A stretch of 64,000 bases of DNA. Origin: an uncultured Alphaproteobacteria bacterium. GTDB taxonomy: Bacteria > Pseudomonadota > Alphaproteobacteria > HIMB59 > GCA-002718135. The notes under the pieces were generated by a model that was not told the DNA's origin, ran no database searches, and was given only the letters and a program-made list of their open reading frames with translations. The position numbers and the translations under genes were made by a program. Numbering within the stretch: position 1 is the stretch's first letter; each line of letters begins with the position of its first letter. The stretch is taken from positions 1 through 64,000 of the forward strand of contig CACHAQ010000003.1 in NCBI GenBank assembly GCA_902577905.1, read 5' to 3'. Shown piece after piece: positions 1 through 7,844 of the stretch.

Positions 1-36
1 GGTTCCTCCGAGGTAACAAAATACAAGGAGTATTTT

Positions 37-213
37 ATGGCTAAGAAGAAAAAGAAAGCTGCTCCAAAGAAAAAGAAAAAAGCAGCTCCAAAGAAAAAGA
101 AAAAAGCAGCTCCTAAAAAGAAAAAGAAAAAAGCTGCTCCTAAGAAAAAGAAAAAAGCAGCTCCTAAAAAGAAAAAGAAAAAAGCTGCTAAAAAGAAGAA
201 GAAGAGAAGATAG
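37..213 (+). CDS. Lysine/alanine/proline repeat protein, histone H1-tail-like
   Basis: A 58-codon ORF starts with ATG six bases after a good Shine-Dalgarno AAGGAG (25-30) and ends at TAG 211-213. The product is almost only K, A and P: after MAKKKKK the unit AAPKKKKK(K) repeats about five times and the protein ends in a K/R run. The DNA repeats are 24-27 bp with varied AAA/AAG and GCT/GCA codons, which argues for selection on the protein rather than simple DNA slippage. Such tails are known in H1-like bacterial nucleoid proteins, so non-specific DNA or RNA binding is the best guess. There is no folded domain. Strong terminators follow, so it is probably a well-expressed single gene. Confidence 0.75.
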   Translation: MAKKKKKAAPKKKKKAAPKKKKKAAPKKKKKKAAPKKKKKAAPKKKKKKAAKKKKKRR

Positions 214-232
214 TAATACTTCGATTTTTCAG

Positions 233-260
233 GAAAACTTTAATTTAAAGTTTTCTTTTT
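233..260 (+). terminator. AT-rich hairpin with T-run, first of a stack
   Basis: GAAAACTTT pairs with AAAGTTTTC around a 5-nt loop and is followed by a T-rich tract. A second inverted repeat (262-282, TTATCTTTTT / AAAAAGATAA) follows at once, then the GC-rich terminator at 281-306. Confidence 0.5.
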
Positions 261-280
261 CTTATCTTTTTCAAAAAGAT

Positions 281-306
281 AAAACGGGGTTCTGCCCCGT
301 TTTTTT
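281..306 (+). terminator. Rho-independent terminator of the lysine-repeat gene
   Basis: AAAACGGGG (281-289) pairs with CCCCGTTTT (295-303) around a TTCTG loop, followed by T residues. It separates the lysine-repeat gene from the ccm operon. Confidence 0.85.
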
Positions 307-341
307 ATTGTTTTAAATCAAAAAATAATTAGATCTAAATA

Positions 342-947
342 ATGATACTCGTTAAAGATTTATCAATTGAAAGATCTAATAAAAAAATATTTGAGAATGT
401 TAATCTGTCTCTTGGATCTGGAAAAATAATATTATTAAAAGGGAAAAATGGTTCTGGGAAAACTACATTATTAAAAGCATTACTTAACCTTATAGAGCCC
501 TCCTCTGGTGCGATATATTGGAAAGGAAAATTATTAAAAAAAAATTTATATAATTTTTTTAATCATGTTACATATATTGCTGACAGAACATCAAGTTTAA
601 GTAAATTATCAGTTAAAGAAAATATTAAAATTTGGAAAAAAATCTTTTTATCAAATATTAGTAATTCTCAAGTTGAGAATATTTTAAAAACTTTAAAATT
701 AGATATTTATTTAGATCAAAAAGTTAATTCATTATCATTTGGAGAAACAAAAAAATTAGAGTTTTTACGATTAATTATAGAAAACAAAAAAATTTGGATT
801 TTAGACGAACCTTTGTCTAATTTAGATGATGAGTCAATTGATGTAATAGCTCAAACTTTTGAAGATCATCGCTCTAAGGAAGGCTCAATAATATTTAGCT
901 CGCATCAAGAATCAGAAATAAATGTGTCAGAGGAAGTTCTACTATAA
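342..947 (+). CDS. ccmA: Cytochrome c biogenesis ABC transporter ATP-binding protein CcmA
   Basis: ATPase of the CcmAB(CD) complex, which uses ATP hydrolysis to release haem-loaded CcmE from CcmC at the inner membrane. The 201 residues are typical of CcmA. Visible motifs are Walker A GKNGSGKT (34-41), the signature LSFGE (131-135), Walker B IWILDEP (151-157) and the H-loop SSH (about 186-188). It is the first gene of an eight-gene ccm operon, and ccmB starts 5 bp after its stop. Haem-exporter annotation in databases refers to this same protein. Confidence 0.93.
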   Translation: MILVKDLSIERSNKKIFENVNLSLGSGKIILLKGKNGSGKTTLLKALLNLIEPSSGAIYWKGKLLKKNLYNFFNHVTYIADRTSSLSKLSVKENIKIWKKIFLSNISNSQVENILKTLKLDIYLDQKVNSLSFGETKKLEFLRLIIENKKIWILDEPLSNLDDESIDVIAQTFEDHRSKEGSIIFSSHQESEINVSEEVLL

Positions 948-952
948 ATAAA

Positions 953-1624
953 ATGATAATTTTAAATAAAATAATTTCTTTTTATTATAGGGAGTACAAA
1001 TTAAATTTAAGTGGCTTTCAAGATATTTTAACAAATATTATTTTTTTCTTTGTTTCAATTTTCATATTTATTTTCTCTATTGGACCGGACAAGGAAACAA
1101 TCTCTAGTATAGGAATTGGCATTGTATGGACATTATTATTGTTGAGCTCAACTTTATCTTTAAGGAAATTTTATCAAGATGATTTCGAAAATGGTAATTT
1201 ATTGATTATGCATTTGAATGGATTTAGTTTTGGTTTTATTGCTATTTTAAAAACTTTTTCACATTTTATCTTTGTTCAGATACCTTTTTTGCTGTCTATA
1301 CCAATTGCATGTATCTTATTAAATATTGCAAATGATAAACTTATCTATCTGTTTTCCAGTTTTATAATAGGATCATTCATTCTATCATGCCTAGGTTCTA
1401 TTTCATCTTCAATGAACCTAATGAACCAGAGAAACTTCCTGATAGGAAGTGTTATAGTTATGATATTTAGTGTTCCAATAATTATTTTTTCTGTGGGTAT
1501 TGCTAATCTTGAAGAAAACTTTAATTCTCTAATAAGTGTATTATTTGGAATACTATTAATAGTTTTTGCTATAAATCCTTGGGCAAGTGGTTTGTGTCTT
1601 AAACTTTCATTAGAAAATAATTGA
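953..1624 (+). CDS. ccmB: Haem exporter membrane protein CcmB
   Basis: Membrane partner of CcmA. The 223 residues form about six hydrophobic segments separated by short polar loops, the usual CcmB size and topology. It lies 5 bp after ccmA and 1 bp before ccmC, so the three are surely co-transcribed and probably translationally coupled. The identification rests on hydrophobic pattern, length and position; CcmB has no catalytic motif to check. Confidence 0.88.
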   Translation: MIILNKIISFYYREYKLNLSGFQDILTNIIFFFVSIFIFIFSIGPDKETISSIGIGIVWTLLLLSSTLSLRKFYQDDFENGNLLIMHLNGFSFGFIAILKTFSHFIFVQIPFLLSIPIACILLNIANDKLIYLFSSFIIGSFILSCLGSISSSMNLMNQRNFLIGSVIVMIFSVPIIIFSVGIANLEENFNSLISVLFGILLIVFAINPWASGLCLKLSLENN

Positions 1625-1625
1625 T

Positions 1626-2324
1626 ATGAAATTTTTAGTTAATCCTAGTAAATTTAATAAGGTCGCAGATTATGTATTTATACCTGTATTAATTTCATCA
1701 ATTATATTATTTTCTATTGGATTAATATTTGCGTTTTATTTATCTCCTGATGACTATCAACAAGGATCAACTGTACGAATAATGTATGTTCATGTGCCTA
1801 GTGCTTGGTTAGCATTGCTTACATATGCTATAATGACATTATATAGTATTGCTGGATTAGCTTTTAAAATACCGTTTGGATTTATCATTAATACGGCAGT
1901 AGCTCCCATTGGAGCGGTCTTTACTCTTATATGTATTATAAGTGGATCTTTGTGGGGTAAGCCAATGTGGGGCACTTGGTGGGTATGGGATGCACGTTTA
2001 ACTTCTGTTGCAATACTTTTTATTATTTATCTAACTATTATTTTTATGAATTTGTCTTTTGAAAATAGGATTGTAAGGGAAAAGGTTGTTGCTATATTTA
2101 TTCTTGTTGGATCAGTAAACCTACCAATAGTTAAATTTTCTGTGGATTGGTGGAATACACTACATCAACCAGCAACAATAAGTAAATTGTCAAAACCCAA
2201 TATTGATCCTTCAATGATGACGCCTTTAATTATTATGACATTTGCATTTATAATGATTGGAATAGCAATAGCCATTTTAAGAATAAAAACAGAGATAATT
2301 TCAAGAAAATCTTATTTAAGTTAA
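1626..2324 (+). CDS. ccmC: Haem handling protein CcmC
   Basis: CcmC presents haem in the periplasm and attaches it to CcmE. The family tryptophan-rich WWD motif is plain at residues 110-127 (WGKPMWGTWWVWDARLTS). The two flanking external histidines expected to ligate haem iron are H56 (in YVHVPSAW) and H180 (in WWNTLHQP). Six transmembrane segments in 232 residues match the family. ccmD follows after a 61-bp gap, the widest in this operon. Confidence 0.95.
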   Translation: MKFLVNPSKFNKVADYVFIPVLISSIILFSIGLIFAFYLSPDDYQQGSTVRIMYVHVPSAWLALLTYAIMTLYSIAGLAFKIPFGFIINTAVAPIGAVFTLICIISGSLWGKPMWGTWWVWDARLTSVAILFIIYLTIIFMNLSFENRIVREKVVAIFILVGSVNLPIVKFSVDWWNTLHQPATISKLSKPNIDPSMMTPLIIMTFAFIMIGIAIAILRIKTEIISRKSYLS

Positions 2325-2385
2325 TTTGTGACTTTTAGTCCATTGGATTAAGTATCATTCCTAAGTATTTTTGTTATTAGAAACT

Positions 2386-2490
2386 ATGTATTTTTGGTAT
2401 ATTTTGGGATCCTATATCACTGCTTTTCTTTTAATTTTTTTGTTATTATTTTTTAGTTACCTAAAACTTAGAAGAATTAAAAATAAATGA
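2386..2490 (+). CDS. ccmD: Haem exporter protein CcmD (34 residues)
   Basis: A small ORF in exactly the place ccmD occupies, between ccmC and ccmE. It encodes one transmembrane helix (about residues 4-25, starting MYFWYILGSYITAF) followed by a basic tail (LKLRRIKNK). CcmD is a single-span adaptor that helps release holo-CcmE from CcmC. Its stop TGA shares ATGA with the ccmE start, so translation is coupled. It is shorter than many family members, but the aromatic start, the G-S-Y stretch and the Arg/Lys tail fit. Confidence 0.85.
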   Translation: MYFWYILGSYITAFLLIFLLLFFSYLKLRRIKNK

Positions 2491-2927
2491 GTCTAAGATT
2501 TCAAAGATTGCTATTAATATTGCTTACTTTGGTAATTATACTAAGTGCAGTCTTACTTATTTTATATAATACGAGAGAAAATGTGTCATATTTTTATACA
2601 CCATCTGAAATTGATAAATCAGATATCATAATAAATAAAACAATAAGAATAGGCGGTTTTGTAGAAAATGATAGCTTTAATAAAATTTCTTCAAGTTCAT
2701 TTAAATTTAAAATTACTGATGAAAAAGCATCTATACTTGTTACTTTCGAAGGTATTCTTCCTGATTTATTTAGAGAAGGGCAAGGTGCAGTGATAGAAGG
2801 TGCTTTTGTTGATAAAAACATTTTTAATGCAACTAATGTTTTTGCAAAACATGATGAAAATTATATGCCAGCATCAATAAAAGAAGATCTGCAAAATACA
2901 GGTTATTGGAATAATAAATATAAATGA
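2487..2927 (+). CDS. ccmE: Periplasmic haem chaperone CcmE
   Basis: CcmE carries haem covalently from CcmC to CcmF. The 146-residue protein has an N-terminal signal anchor (about 8-27), a beta-barrel OB-fold region and the haem-binding motif AKHDENYMP, with the covalently attaching histidine at H122 and the conserved tyrosine at Y126. Start and stop overlap its neighbours by 4 bp each (ccmD upstream, ccmF downstream). Confidence 0.95.
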   Translation: MSLRFQRLLLILLTLVIILSAVLLILYNTRENVSYFYTPSEIDKSDIIINKTIRIGGFVENDSFNKISSSSFKFKITDEKASILVTFEGILPDLFREGQGAVIEGAFVDKNIFNATNVFAKHDENYMPASIKEDLQNTGYWNNKYK

Positions 2928-4786
2928 GTTCATTAGTTGGTTTTTTAAGCTTAGTTTTTGCTATAGGTATTAATTTTTACTTATTTTTATCGAGATACAT
3001 ATTTAAATTTAAAAAACAGAAATTTAATTTATTTATCCGCCTTTCATCATTATTAACTTTATTATCTTTTTTTTCATTAATGTATGCCTATGTAGTATCT
3101 GATTTCTCAAATTATAATGTATTTCAAAACTCTCACTCAAATAAACCATTGATATATAAAATTTCAGGTACTTGGGGGAATCATGAAGGTTCAATGCTTT
3201 TGTGGCTAAGTATATTATCTATTTTTAGTTTCTTTTTTTCTTTTACAAAAAATATAGACGAAAGCTTTCAAAGATTAACTTTAATTATCCAATCTTTACT
3301 TCATATTTTGTTTGGTCTATTTATAGTTTTTACCTCTAATCCTTTTCTCGTTAATTCAATATTAGTAAACGAGGGTTTGGGTTTAAATCCTATTTTACAA
3401 GATCCTGGTTTGGCTGTTCATCCACCAATTTTATATGCAGGATATGTTGGCTATTCTATAGTTTTCAGTATTGCAATAGCTGGTTTATTTCAAAATACAG
3501 ATGATGAATGGCTATATGTTGCTAAAAAATGGTCATTGATTAGTTGGACTTTTTTAACAGGTGGAATAGCTCTAGGTTCATATTGGGCATATTATGAATT
3601 AGGATGGGGTGGTTGGTGGTTTTGGGATCCAGTCGAAAATATTTCACTAATGCCTTGGATTGCTGGACTAGCATTAGTTCATTCACTCATGATGGTAAGA
3701 GGTGAGCAAGCTATTAAAAAATGGATAGTTTTTTTATCAATTCTTTGCTTTTCATTAAGTGTTTTTGGAACATTTTTAGTAAGATCTGGAATCTTAACAA
3801 GTGTACATTCATTTGCAGCAGATGCATCCAGAGGCATATTTATATTACTAATTTTTTTTATTGTAACTGGATTTGGTTTTTTAGTTTTCTTGTTAAAAGA
3901 ACCAAAAAAATCAAATGCTTTAAACTTGTTATTTATCAATAAGGTTTCAGCACTTGTAATAAATAATGTATTAATGATTATAGCAACGTTAACTATTCTT
4001 TTAGGAACAATATACCCAATTATAATTGAAGTTTTGTATAATAAGAGAATATCAGTTGGAGGCCCTTATTTTAATTCAACAGTAATTCCTATAATGATAC
4101 CTGGTTTTTTATTAATGAGTGTTGCACCAATTTTATCATGGCAAACAAATAAGATAGATAATTCAAAAAAATATGTTCTAGCTTTTATTGTCTTAAGTGT
4201 TTTAGTTCTAATTCAATCATATTTTTTGAATTTTAATACATGGGGTTTTGTTGGGTTACTTTTAGGTTTGTGGATAATATTGGCTTCAATTATTGCTATA
4301 TTTTCTTCGTATAAAATTAAAATTAACATTAAGTTTTTCAAAATAATTAATCCTCATGTAGCGCATATTGGTGTTGGTATTGCTATAATCGGTATCACAT
4401 GTTCTAGTGTTTTTCAAAATGAGCTAGATTTTAACCTTAATGAGGGAGATAAGTTTATTGTAAATGGAAAAACAGTTTTGTTTGAAAAAATAGAAACAAC
4501 TAATGAAATTAATTTTCAATCTTTAAGAGGAAAATTTTTGTTTGATGTTGAAAAAAATCAATCAAAAGAAATAGAGGCTGGAAAAAATTATTATCCAGTG
4601 TCAAAGATGATTACATCTGAAGCTGGTATTTTACATCAGTGGAATAAGGATATATATTTTATTCTTGGTGATCAAAAAAATAATGAGTGGTTTGTAAAAG
4701 TTTTAATTAATCCATTTGTTAGCTTTATATGGCTCGGAGTAATAATAATGATGTATTCAGGTTTAATAGCAGTTTCTAGAAGATGA
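2924..4786 (+). CDS. ccmF: Cytochrome c haem lyase subunit CcmF
   Basis: Large multispanning subunit of the haem lyase that moves haem from CcmE to the CXXCH motifs of apocytochromes. The 620 residues contain the WWD motif WGGWWFWDPVEN at about residue 227, preceded by the haem-protein-type stretch DPGLAVHPPILYAGYVGYS. The C-terminal part has a large periplasmic loop before the last helix, as expected. It overlaps ccmE and ccmG by 4 bp at both ends. Confidence 0.96.
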   Translation: MSSLVGFLSLVFAIGINFYLFLSRYIFKFKKQKFNLFIRLSSLLTLLSFFSLMYAYVVSDFSNYNVFQNSHSNKPLIYKISGTWGNHEGSMLLWLSILSIFSFFFSFTKNIDESFQRLTLIIQSLLHILFGLFIVFTSNPFLVNSILVNEGLGLNPILQDPGLAVHPPILYAGYVGYSIVFSIAIAGLFQNTDDEWLYVAKKWSLISWTFLTGGIALGSYWAYYELGWGGWWFWDPVENISLMPWIAGLALVHSLMMVRGEQAIKKWIVFLSILCFSLSVFGTFLVRSGILTSVHSFAADASRGIFILLIFFIVTGFGFLVFLLKEPKKSNALNLLFINKVSALVINNVLMIIATLTILLGTIYPIIIEVLYNKRISVGGPYFNSTVIPIMIPGFLLMSVAPILSWQTNKIDNSKKYVLAFIVLSVLVLIQSYFLNFNTWGFVGLLLGLWIILASIIAIFSSYKIKINIKFFKIINPHVAHIGVGIAIIGITCSSVFQNELDFNLNEGDKFIVNGKTVLFEKIETTNEINFQSLRGKFLFDVEKNQSKEIEAGKNYYPVSKMITSEAGILHQWNKDIYFILGDQKNNEWFVKVLINPFVSFIWLGVIIMMYSGLIAVSRR

Positions 4787-5307
4787 ATAGGATATTTATT
4801 TTAACACCATTAATAGTACTCTTAGTCATATGTATTTTTTCACTAGTTTATTTATTAAGTGGTAAAGATCCTAATAAACCACCGAGTGCACTCTTAAATA
4901 AAGATGTTCCTGTTTTTGAAAGTAGTTCTTTGTACAATTCAAAGGATATAATCAAAACAAAAGATATAAAAAATAAGAAGACCTTAATTAATTTTTTTGC
5001 TTCTTGGTGTAGTCCTTGTAAAATAGAGCATCCACTTTTTTTTGAAATACGTAAAAAATATCCTGAACTATATTTGTTGGGATTTAACCACAAAGATCCA
5101 CCTTCTGATGCAAAAAAATATTTGGAGGATGATGGAAATCCATACGATTTTGTTGGTGTAGACTCTGATGGTTTAATTGCATTAGAATTTGGTGTTTTTG
5201 GTTTACCAGAAACATATTTAATTAATGAGGATGGTAAGATTATCTATAAATTTATGGGTCCGATAACAATGGATATTTTAAAAAATGAAATTGAGCCACT
5301 TCTATAA
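4783..5307 (+). CDS. ccmG: Thiol:disulfide oxidoreductase CcmG (DsbE)
   Basis: Membrane-anchored, periplasm-facing thioredoxin that reduces apocytochrome c cysteines. There is an N-terminal signal anchor (about 5-26), the redox motif WCSPC with cysteines 76 and 79, and the cis-proline region GVFGLPETYLI typical of this family. The acidic GVDSDG stretch is also characteristic. Length 174 is usual. It overlaps ccmF by 4 bp and ccmH by 23 bp. Confidence 0.94.
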   Translation: MNRIFILTPLIVLLVICIFSLVYLLSGKDPNKPPSALLNKDVPVFESSSLYNSKDIIKTKDIKNKKTLINFFASWCSPCKIEHPLFFEIRKKYPELYLLGFNHKDPPSDAKKYLEDDGNPYDFVGVDSDGLIALEFGVFGLPETYLINEDGKIIYKFMGPITMDILKNEIEPLL

Positions 5308-5671
5308 ATTTTTACATATAATAATTTTAAGTTTTGTGTTTTTTACTTTTAAAATATTTGCAATTGAAAATATTGAAGAGAGAGTAAAAAAACTAACCCT
5401 AGAGTTGCGATGCATGACTTGTCAAAATCAAAGCATTTATGACTCAGATGCAGAATTCTCAAATGATATTAAAAAAATAGTTAAAAATAAGTTGAAAGCT
5501 GGAGAAAGTGAGCGGGATATTAAGAAATTTTTAGTTGAAAGATATGGTGAATACATTCTTTTTAGACCATTAATGAATTATAATAATATCTTTCTTTGGA
5601 GTTTCCCTTTTATATTACTAATAATTGGCTTGTTTTTTGTATTAATTAAGAGCAAAGGAAACAAGGTCTGA
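5285..5671 (+). CDS. ccmH: Cytochrome c maturation protein CcmH (CycL type)
   Basis: Small apocytochrome-thiol reductase partner of CcmF and CcmG. It has a signal peptide (about 1-27), the diagnostic LRCMTCQNQSI motif with cysteines 43 and 46, a three-helix periplasmic domain and a C-terminal transmembrane helix (about 103-123). At 128 residues it is the short, single-domain form. No CcmI/CycH TPR gene is fused or adjacent, so that function is either elsewhere or absent. The start lies inside ccmG and is the only Met able to supply the signal peptide. Confidence 0.93.
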   Translation: MKLSHFYKFLHIIILSFVFFTFKIFAIENIEERVKKLTLELRCMTCQNQSIYDSDAEFSNDIKKIVKNKLKAGESERDIKKFLVERYGEYILFRPLMNYNNIFLWSFPFILLIIGLFFVLIKSKGNKV

Positions 5672-5694
5672 AACAATTTATTTTGTTTTTTTTT
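5671..5694 (+). terminator. Possible weak terminator after the ccm operon
   Basis: AAACAA (5671-5676) can pair with TTGTTT (5683-5688), followed by a long T-run. The stem is short and has one GC pair, so this is only plausible. Confidence 0.35.
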
Positions 5695-5715
5695 ATTTAG
5701 CTTATATGGTTCTCC

Positions 5716-5721
5716 TATAAT
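5716..5721 (+). promoter_or_regulatory. -10 element for the binding-protein gene
   Basis: A perfect TATAAT sits 27 bp before the GTG start, leaving room for a short leader containing the AAGGAGG ribosome site (5738-5744). No clear -35 was seen 16-18 bp upstream. Confidence 0.5.
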
Positions 5722-5748
5722 TTAGAAATACTTCTTCAAGGAGGAAAC

Positions 5749-6582
5749 GTGAAAAAAATTTTAATATATTTATTATCAATTGGTGTTTTTGGAGTTGCTT
5801 CAATTGCAAATTCACAAACAATAAGAATTGGTACAGAAGGTGCTTACCCACCATGGAATAATCTGAACTCAGCTGGTGAACTAGAGGGTGCGGAGATAGA
5901 CTTTGGTAATGAAGCTTGCAAAAGAATGGGCGTTACTTGTGAGTGGGTAACTCAAGATTGGGATGGTATAATACCTGCCCTTCTTCAAGGAAAATACGAC
6001 ATTATTATTGCTGGAATGTCTATTACCGAAGAAAGAAAAGAAAAAGTTAATTTTACAACTGGGTATATGACTGATGGAGCAAGATTTGCTGTTTTAAAAA
6101 ATAGTGGTTTAGCAAATTTAAATATTGCTGGTATGGCTAAAGTTAATCTTAATAATGCAGGTGGAAAAGAACAAGCTGCAATAGGCCAATTAATTGCCGC
6201 AATGGATGGTAAAACTGTCTGTGTTCAATCTTCAACAATTCACCAAAATTTCTTAGAAAAACACATGTCTGGTGCAGTTGATGTAAAACTATATCAAGCT
6301 GTTGATGATCATAATTTAGATTTAGCTGCTGGAAGATGTGATGCAGTTCTAGCTGATGTAGGATCAATTATTGATTTTATGGAATCTGATGGTGGTGTTG
6401 ATGTTGCATTTACAGGCCCAACTTTTTCTGGTGGAGTCTTCGGTGATGGTGTTGGCGGAGCAGTTAGAAAAGAAGATACAGGTATATTAGAGATGTGGAA
6501 TGCTGCTATTGCAGAAATGTCTAAAGATGGAACCACTGCTGAAATAACTAAAGAGTGGTTTGGTAGAGATATCTCAATGTAA
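5749..6582 (+). CDS. Amino-acid ABC transporter substrate-binding protein
   Basis: Periplasmic solute-binding protein of the polar-amino-acid family (SBP_bac_3, as in ArgT/HisJ/GlnH). It starts with GTG after a strong AAGGAGG. A signal peptide covers residues 1 to about 22, then mature sequence begins TIRIGTEGAYPPWN, where the family motif places the ligand-contacting aromatic. The motif ADVGSIIDF and a final EITKEWFGRDIS also fit. Length 277 is usual. No permease or ATPase gene is near, so this is an orphan receptor or works with components coded elsewhere. A strong terminator follows, so it forms its own, probably highly expressed, transcript. Confidence 0.9.
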   Translation: MKKILIYLLSIGVFGVASIANSQTIRIGTEGAYPPWNNLNSAGELEGAEIDFGNEACKRMGVTCEWVTQDWDGIIPALLQGKYDIIIAGMSITEERKEKVNFTTGYMTDGARFAVLKNSGLANLNIAGMAKVNLNNAGGKEQAAIGQLIAAMDGKTVCVQSSTIHQNFLEKHMSGAVDVKLYQAVDDHNLDLAAGRCDAVLADVGSIIDFMESDGGVDVAFTGPTFSGGVFGDGVGGAVRKEDTGILEMWNAAIAEMSKDGTTAEITKEWFGRDISM

Positions 6583-6600
6583 AGCTAATTTTATTTTATT

Positions 6601-6630
6601 AAAAAGCGGTCCTAGAGACCGCTTTTTTTT
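6601..6630 (+). terminator. Rho-independent terminator of the binding-protein gene
   Basis: AGCGGTC (6605-6611) pairs with GACCGCT (6617-6623) around CTAGA, flanked by an A-run and a T-run of nine. It could work on both strands. Confidence 0.92.
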
Positions 6631-6681
6631 TGATTAAATTAAAGCCATAATGCATAATGTAAATTAAATAAAAATTTTATA

Positions 6682-6963
6682 ATGAACTCACTTTTATATT
6701 TAATTATTCAAATTATAAACTTATTCCAATTTGCTCTTATAGTTTACATAATCTTAACGTGGCTAGTAAACTTTAATATAATTAATACAGGTAATCGATT
6801 TGTTTATAGCATACTTGATGCTTTATATCGATTATGTGAACCAAGTTTAAATTTTGTAAGAAGATACATACCTACTTTTGGTGCAATAGATTTATCACCG
6901 ATAGTTGTTTACCTAGGCTTGTGGTTTATAAAAAGTTTATTAATTGAGTATTGGCCTAGATAG
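6682..6963 (+). CDS. YggT family membrane protein
   Basis: A 93-residue protein with two hydrophobic segments (about 3-27 and 71-88) and the family middle stretch YRLCEPSLNFVRRYIP followed by FGAIDLSPIVVYLGLW. YggT proteins are small inner-membrane proteins of poorly known role, linked to osmotic or cell-division functions and related to chloroplast CCB3. folD begins 2 bp after its stop, so the two are co-transcribed. Confidence 0.88.
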   Translation: MNSLLYLIIQIINLFQFALIVYIILTWLVNFNIINTGNRFVYSILDALYRLCEPSLNFVRRYIPTFGAIDLSPIVVYLGLWFIKSLLIEYWPR

Positions 6964-6965
6964 TT

Positions 6966-7844
6966 ATGTCTCAAATTTTAGATGGAAAAAAAGTTGCACA
7001 AAAACTGAAAGATGAGCTTAAAATTGAAATTGAAAATATTAAATCAAAATTTAATCGTGTTCCTGGATTGGCTGTAGTTCAAGTAGGAAATGTTGCGGCA
7101 AGTAGTGTCTATGTCAAAGCTAAAACAAAAGCTGCAAAAGAAGTGGGAATTAATGTTTTTGATCATCATCTAGAGGAAACAACAGATCAGAATGATTTAA
7201 TCAATTTAATTAGTCAATTAAATAGCAATGGAGATATTGATGGCATTCTTGTTCAACTACCTTTACCAAAAACAATAAATGAAGAAGCAGTGTTAAATTG
7301 TATAATTCCAGAAAAAGATGCTGATGGTTTTCATCCCTTAAATGTTGGTAAACTTTCAATAAGTAACAAGAATGATGAAAATTTAATGATACCTTGTACC
7401 CCTTATGGTTGTCTACTGCTTCTTAGAGAACTTGGTATAGATTTAACTGGCAAAAATGCAGTTGTAATAGGAAGATCTAATATAGTTGGAAAACCAATGG
7501 CTCAATTATTATTAAAAGAATCTTGTACCGTAACAACAGTGCATTCTAAAACTGTAGATATTGAAAATATTTGCAAAAAAGCTGATATTCTAATTGCTGC
7601 TATTGGAAAACCTGAATTCATAAATAAAGATTGGGTAAAGGAAGGGGCAATTATTATTGATGTTGGTATAAATAGAGTCACAATAAATGAAGAAAAATCA
7701 AAACTAGTTGGGGATGTCTTATTTAGAGATGTAGAAAATAAGGTAAGTGCAATATCTCCAGTACCTGGGGGTGTAGGGCCCATGACGATTGCATGTCTTT
7801 TAAGAAATACAACTATTTCATGCAGGAATAGATTAATCAATTAA
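6966..7844 (+). CDS. folD: Bifunctional methylene-THF dehydrogenase / methenyl-THF cyclohydrolase FolD
   Basis: Cytosolic one-carbon enzyme that interconverts 5,10-methylene-THF and 10-formyl-THF, with NADP. The catalytic YVKAKTKAA stretch (Tyr and Lys), the DADGFHPLNVGKL motif, the PCTPYGC turn, the dinucleotide motif VIGRSNIVGKPMAQLLL and the C-terminal PVPGGVGPMTIACLL are all present. At 292 residues it is full length. The 10-formyl-THF it makes feeds PurH, also in this window. It ends convergently with the next gene, overlapping by 4 bp. Confidence 0.96.
   Translation: MSQILDGKKVAQKLKDELKIEIENIKSKFNRVPGLAVVQVGNVAASSVYVKAKTKAAKEVGINVFDHHLEETTDQNDLINLISQLNSNGDIDGILVQLPLPKTINEEAVLNCIIPEKDADGFHPLNVGKLSISNKNDENLMIPCTPYGCLLLLRELGIDLTGKNAVVIGRSNIVGKPMAQLLLKESCTVTTVHSKTVDIENICKKADILIAAIGKPEFINKDWVKEGAIIIDVGINRVTINEEKSKLVGDVLFRDVENKVSAISPVPGGVGPMTIACLLRNTTISCRNRLIN

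Noticed and set aside
37..213. CRISPR-like or tandem DNA repeat reading of the lysine-repeat region
   Set aside because: No spacers and no dyad; the period is a translated 8-9-residue unit with codon variation and proper start and stop.
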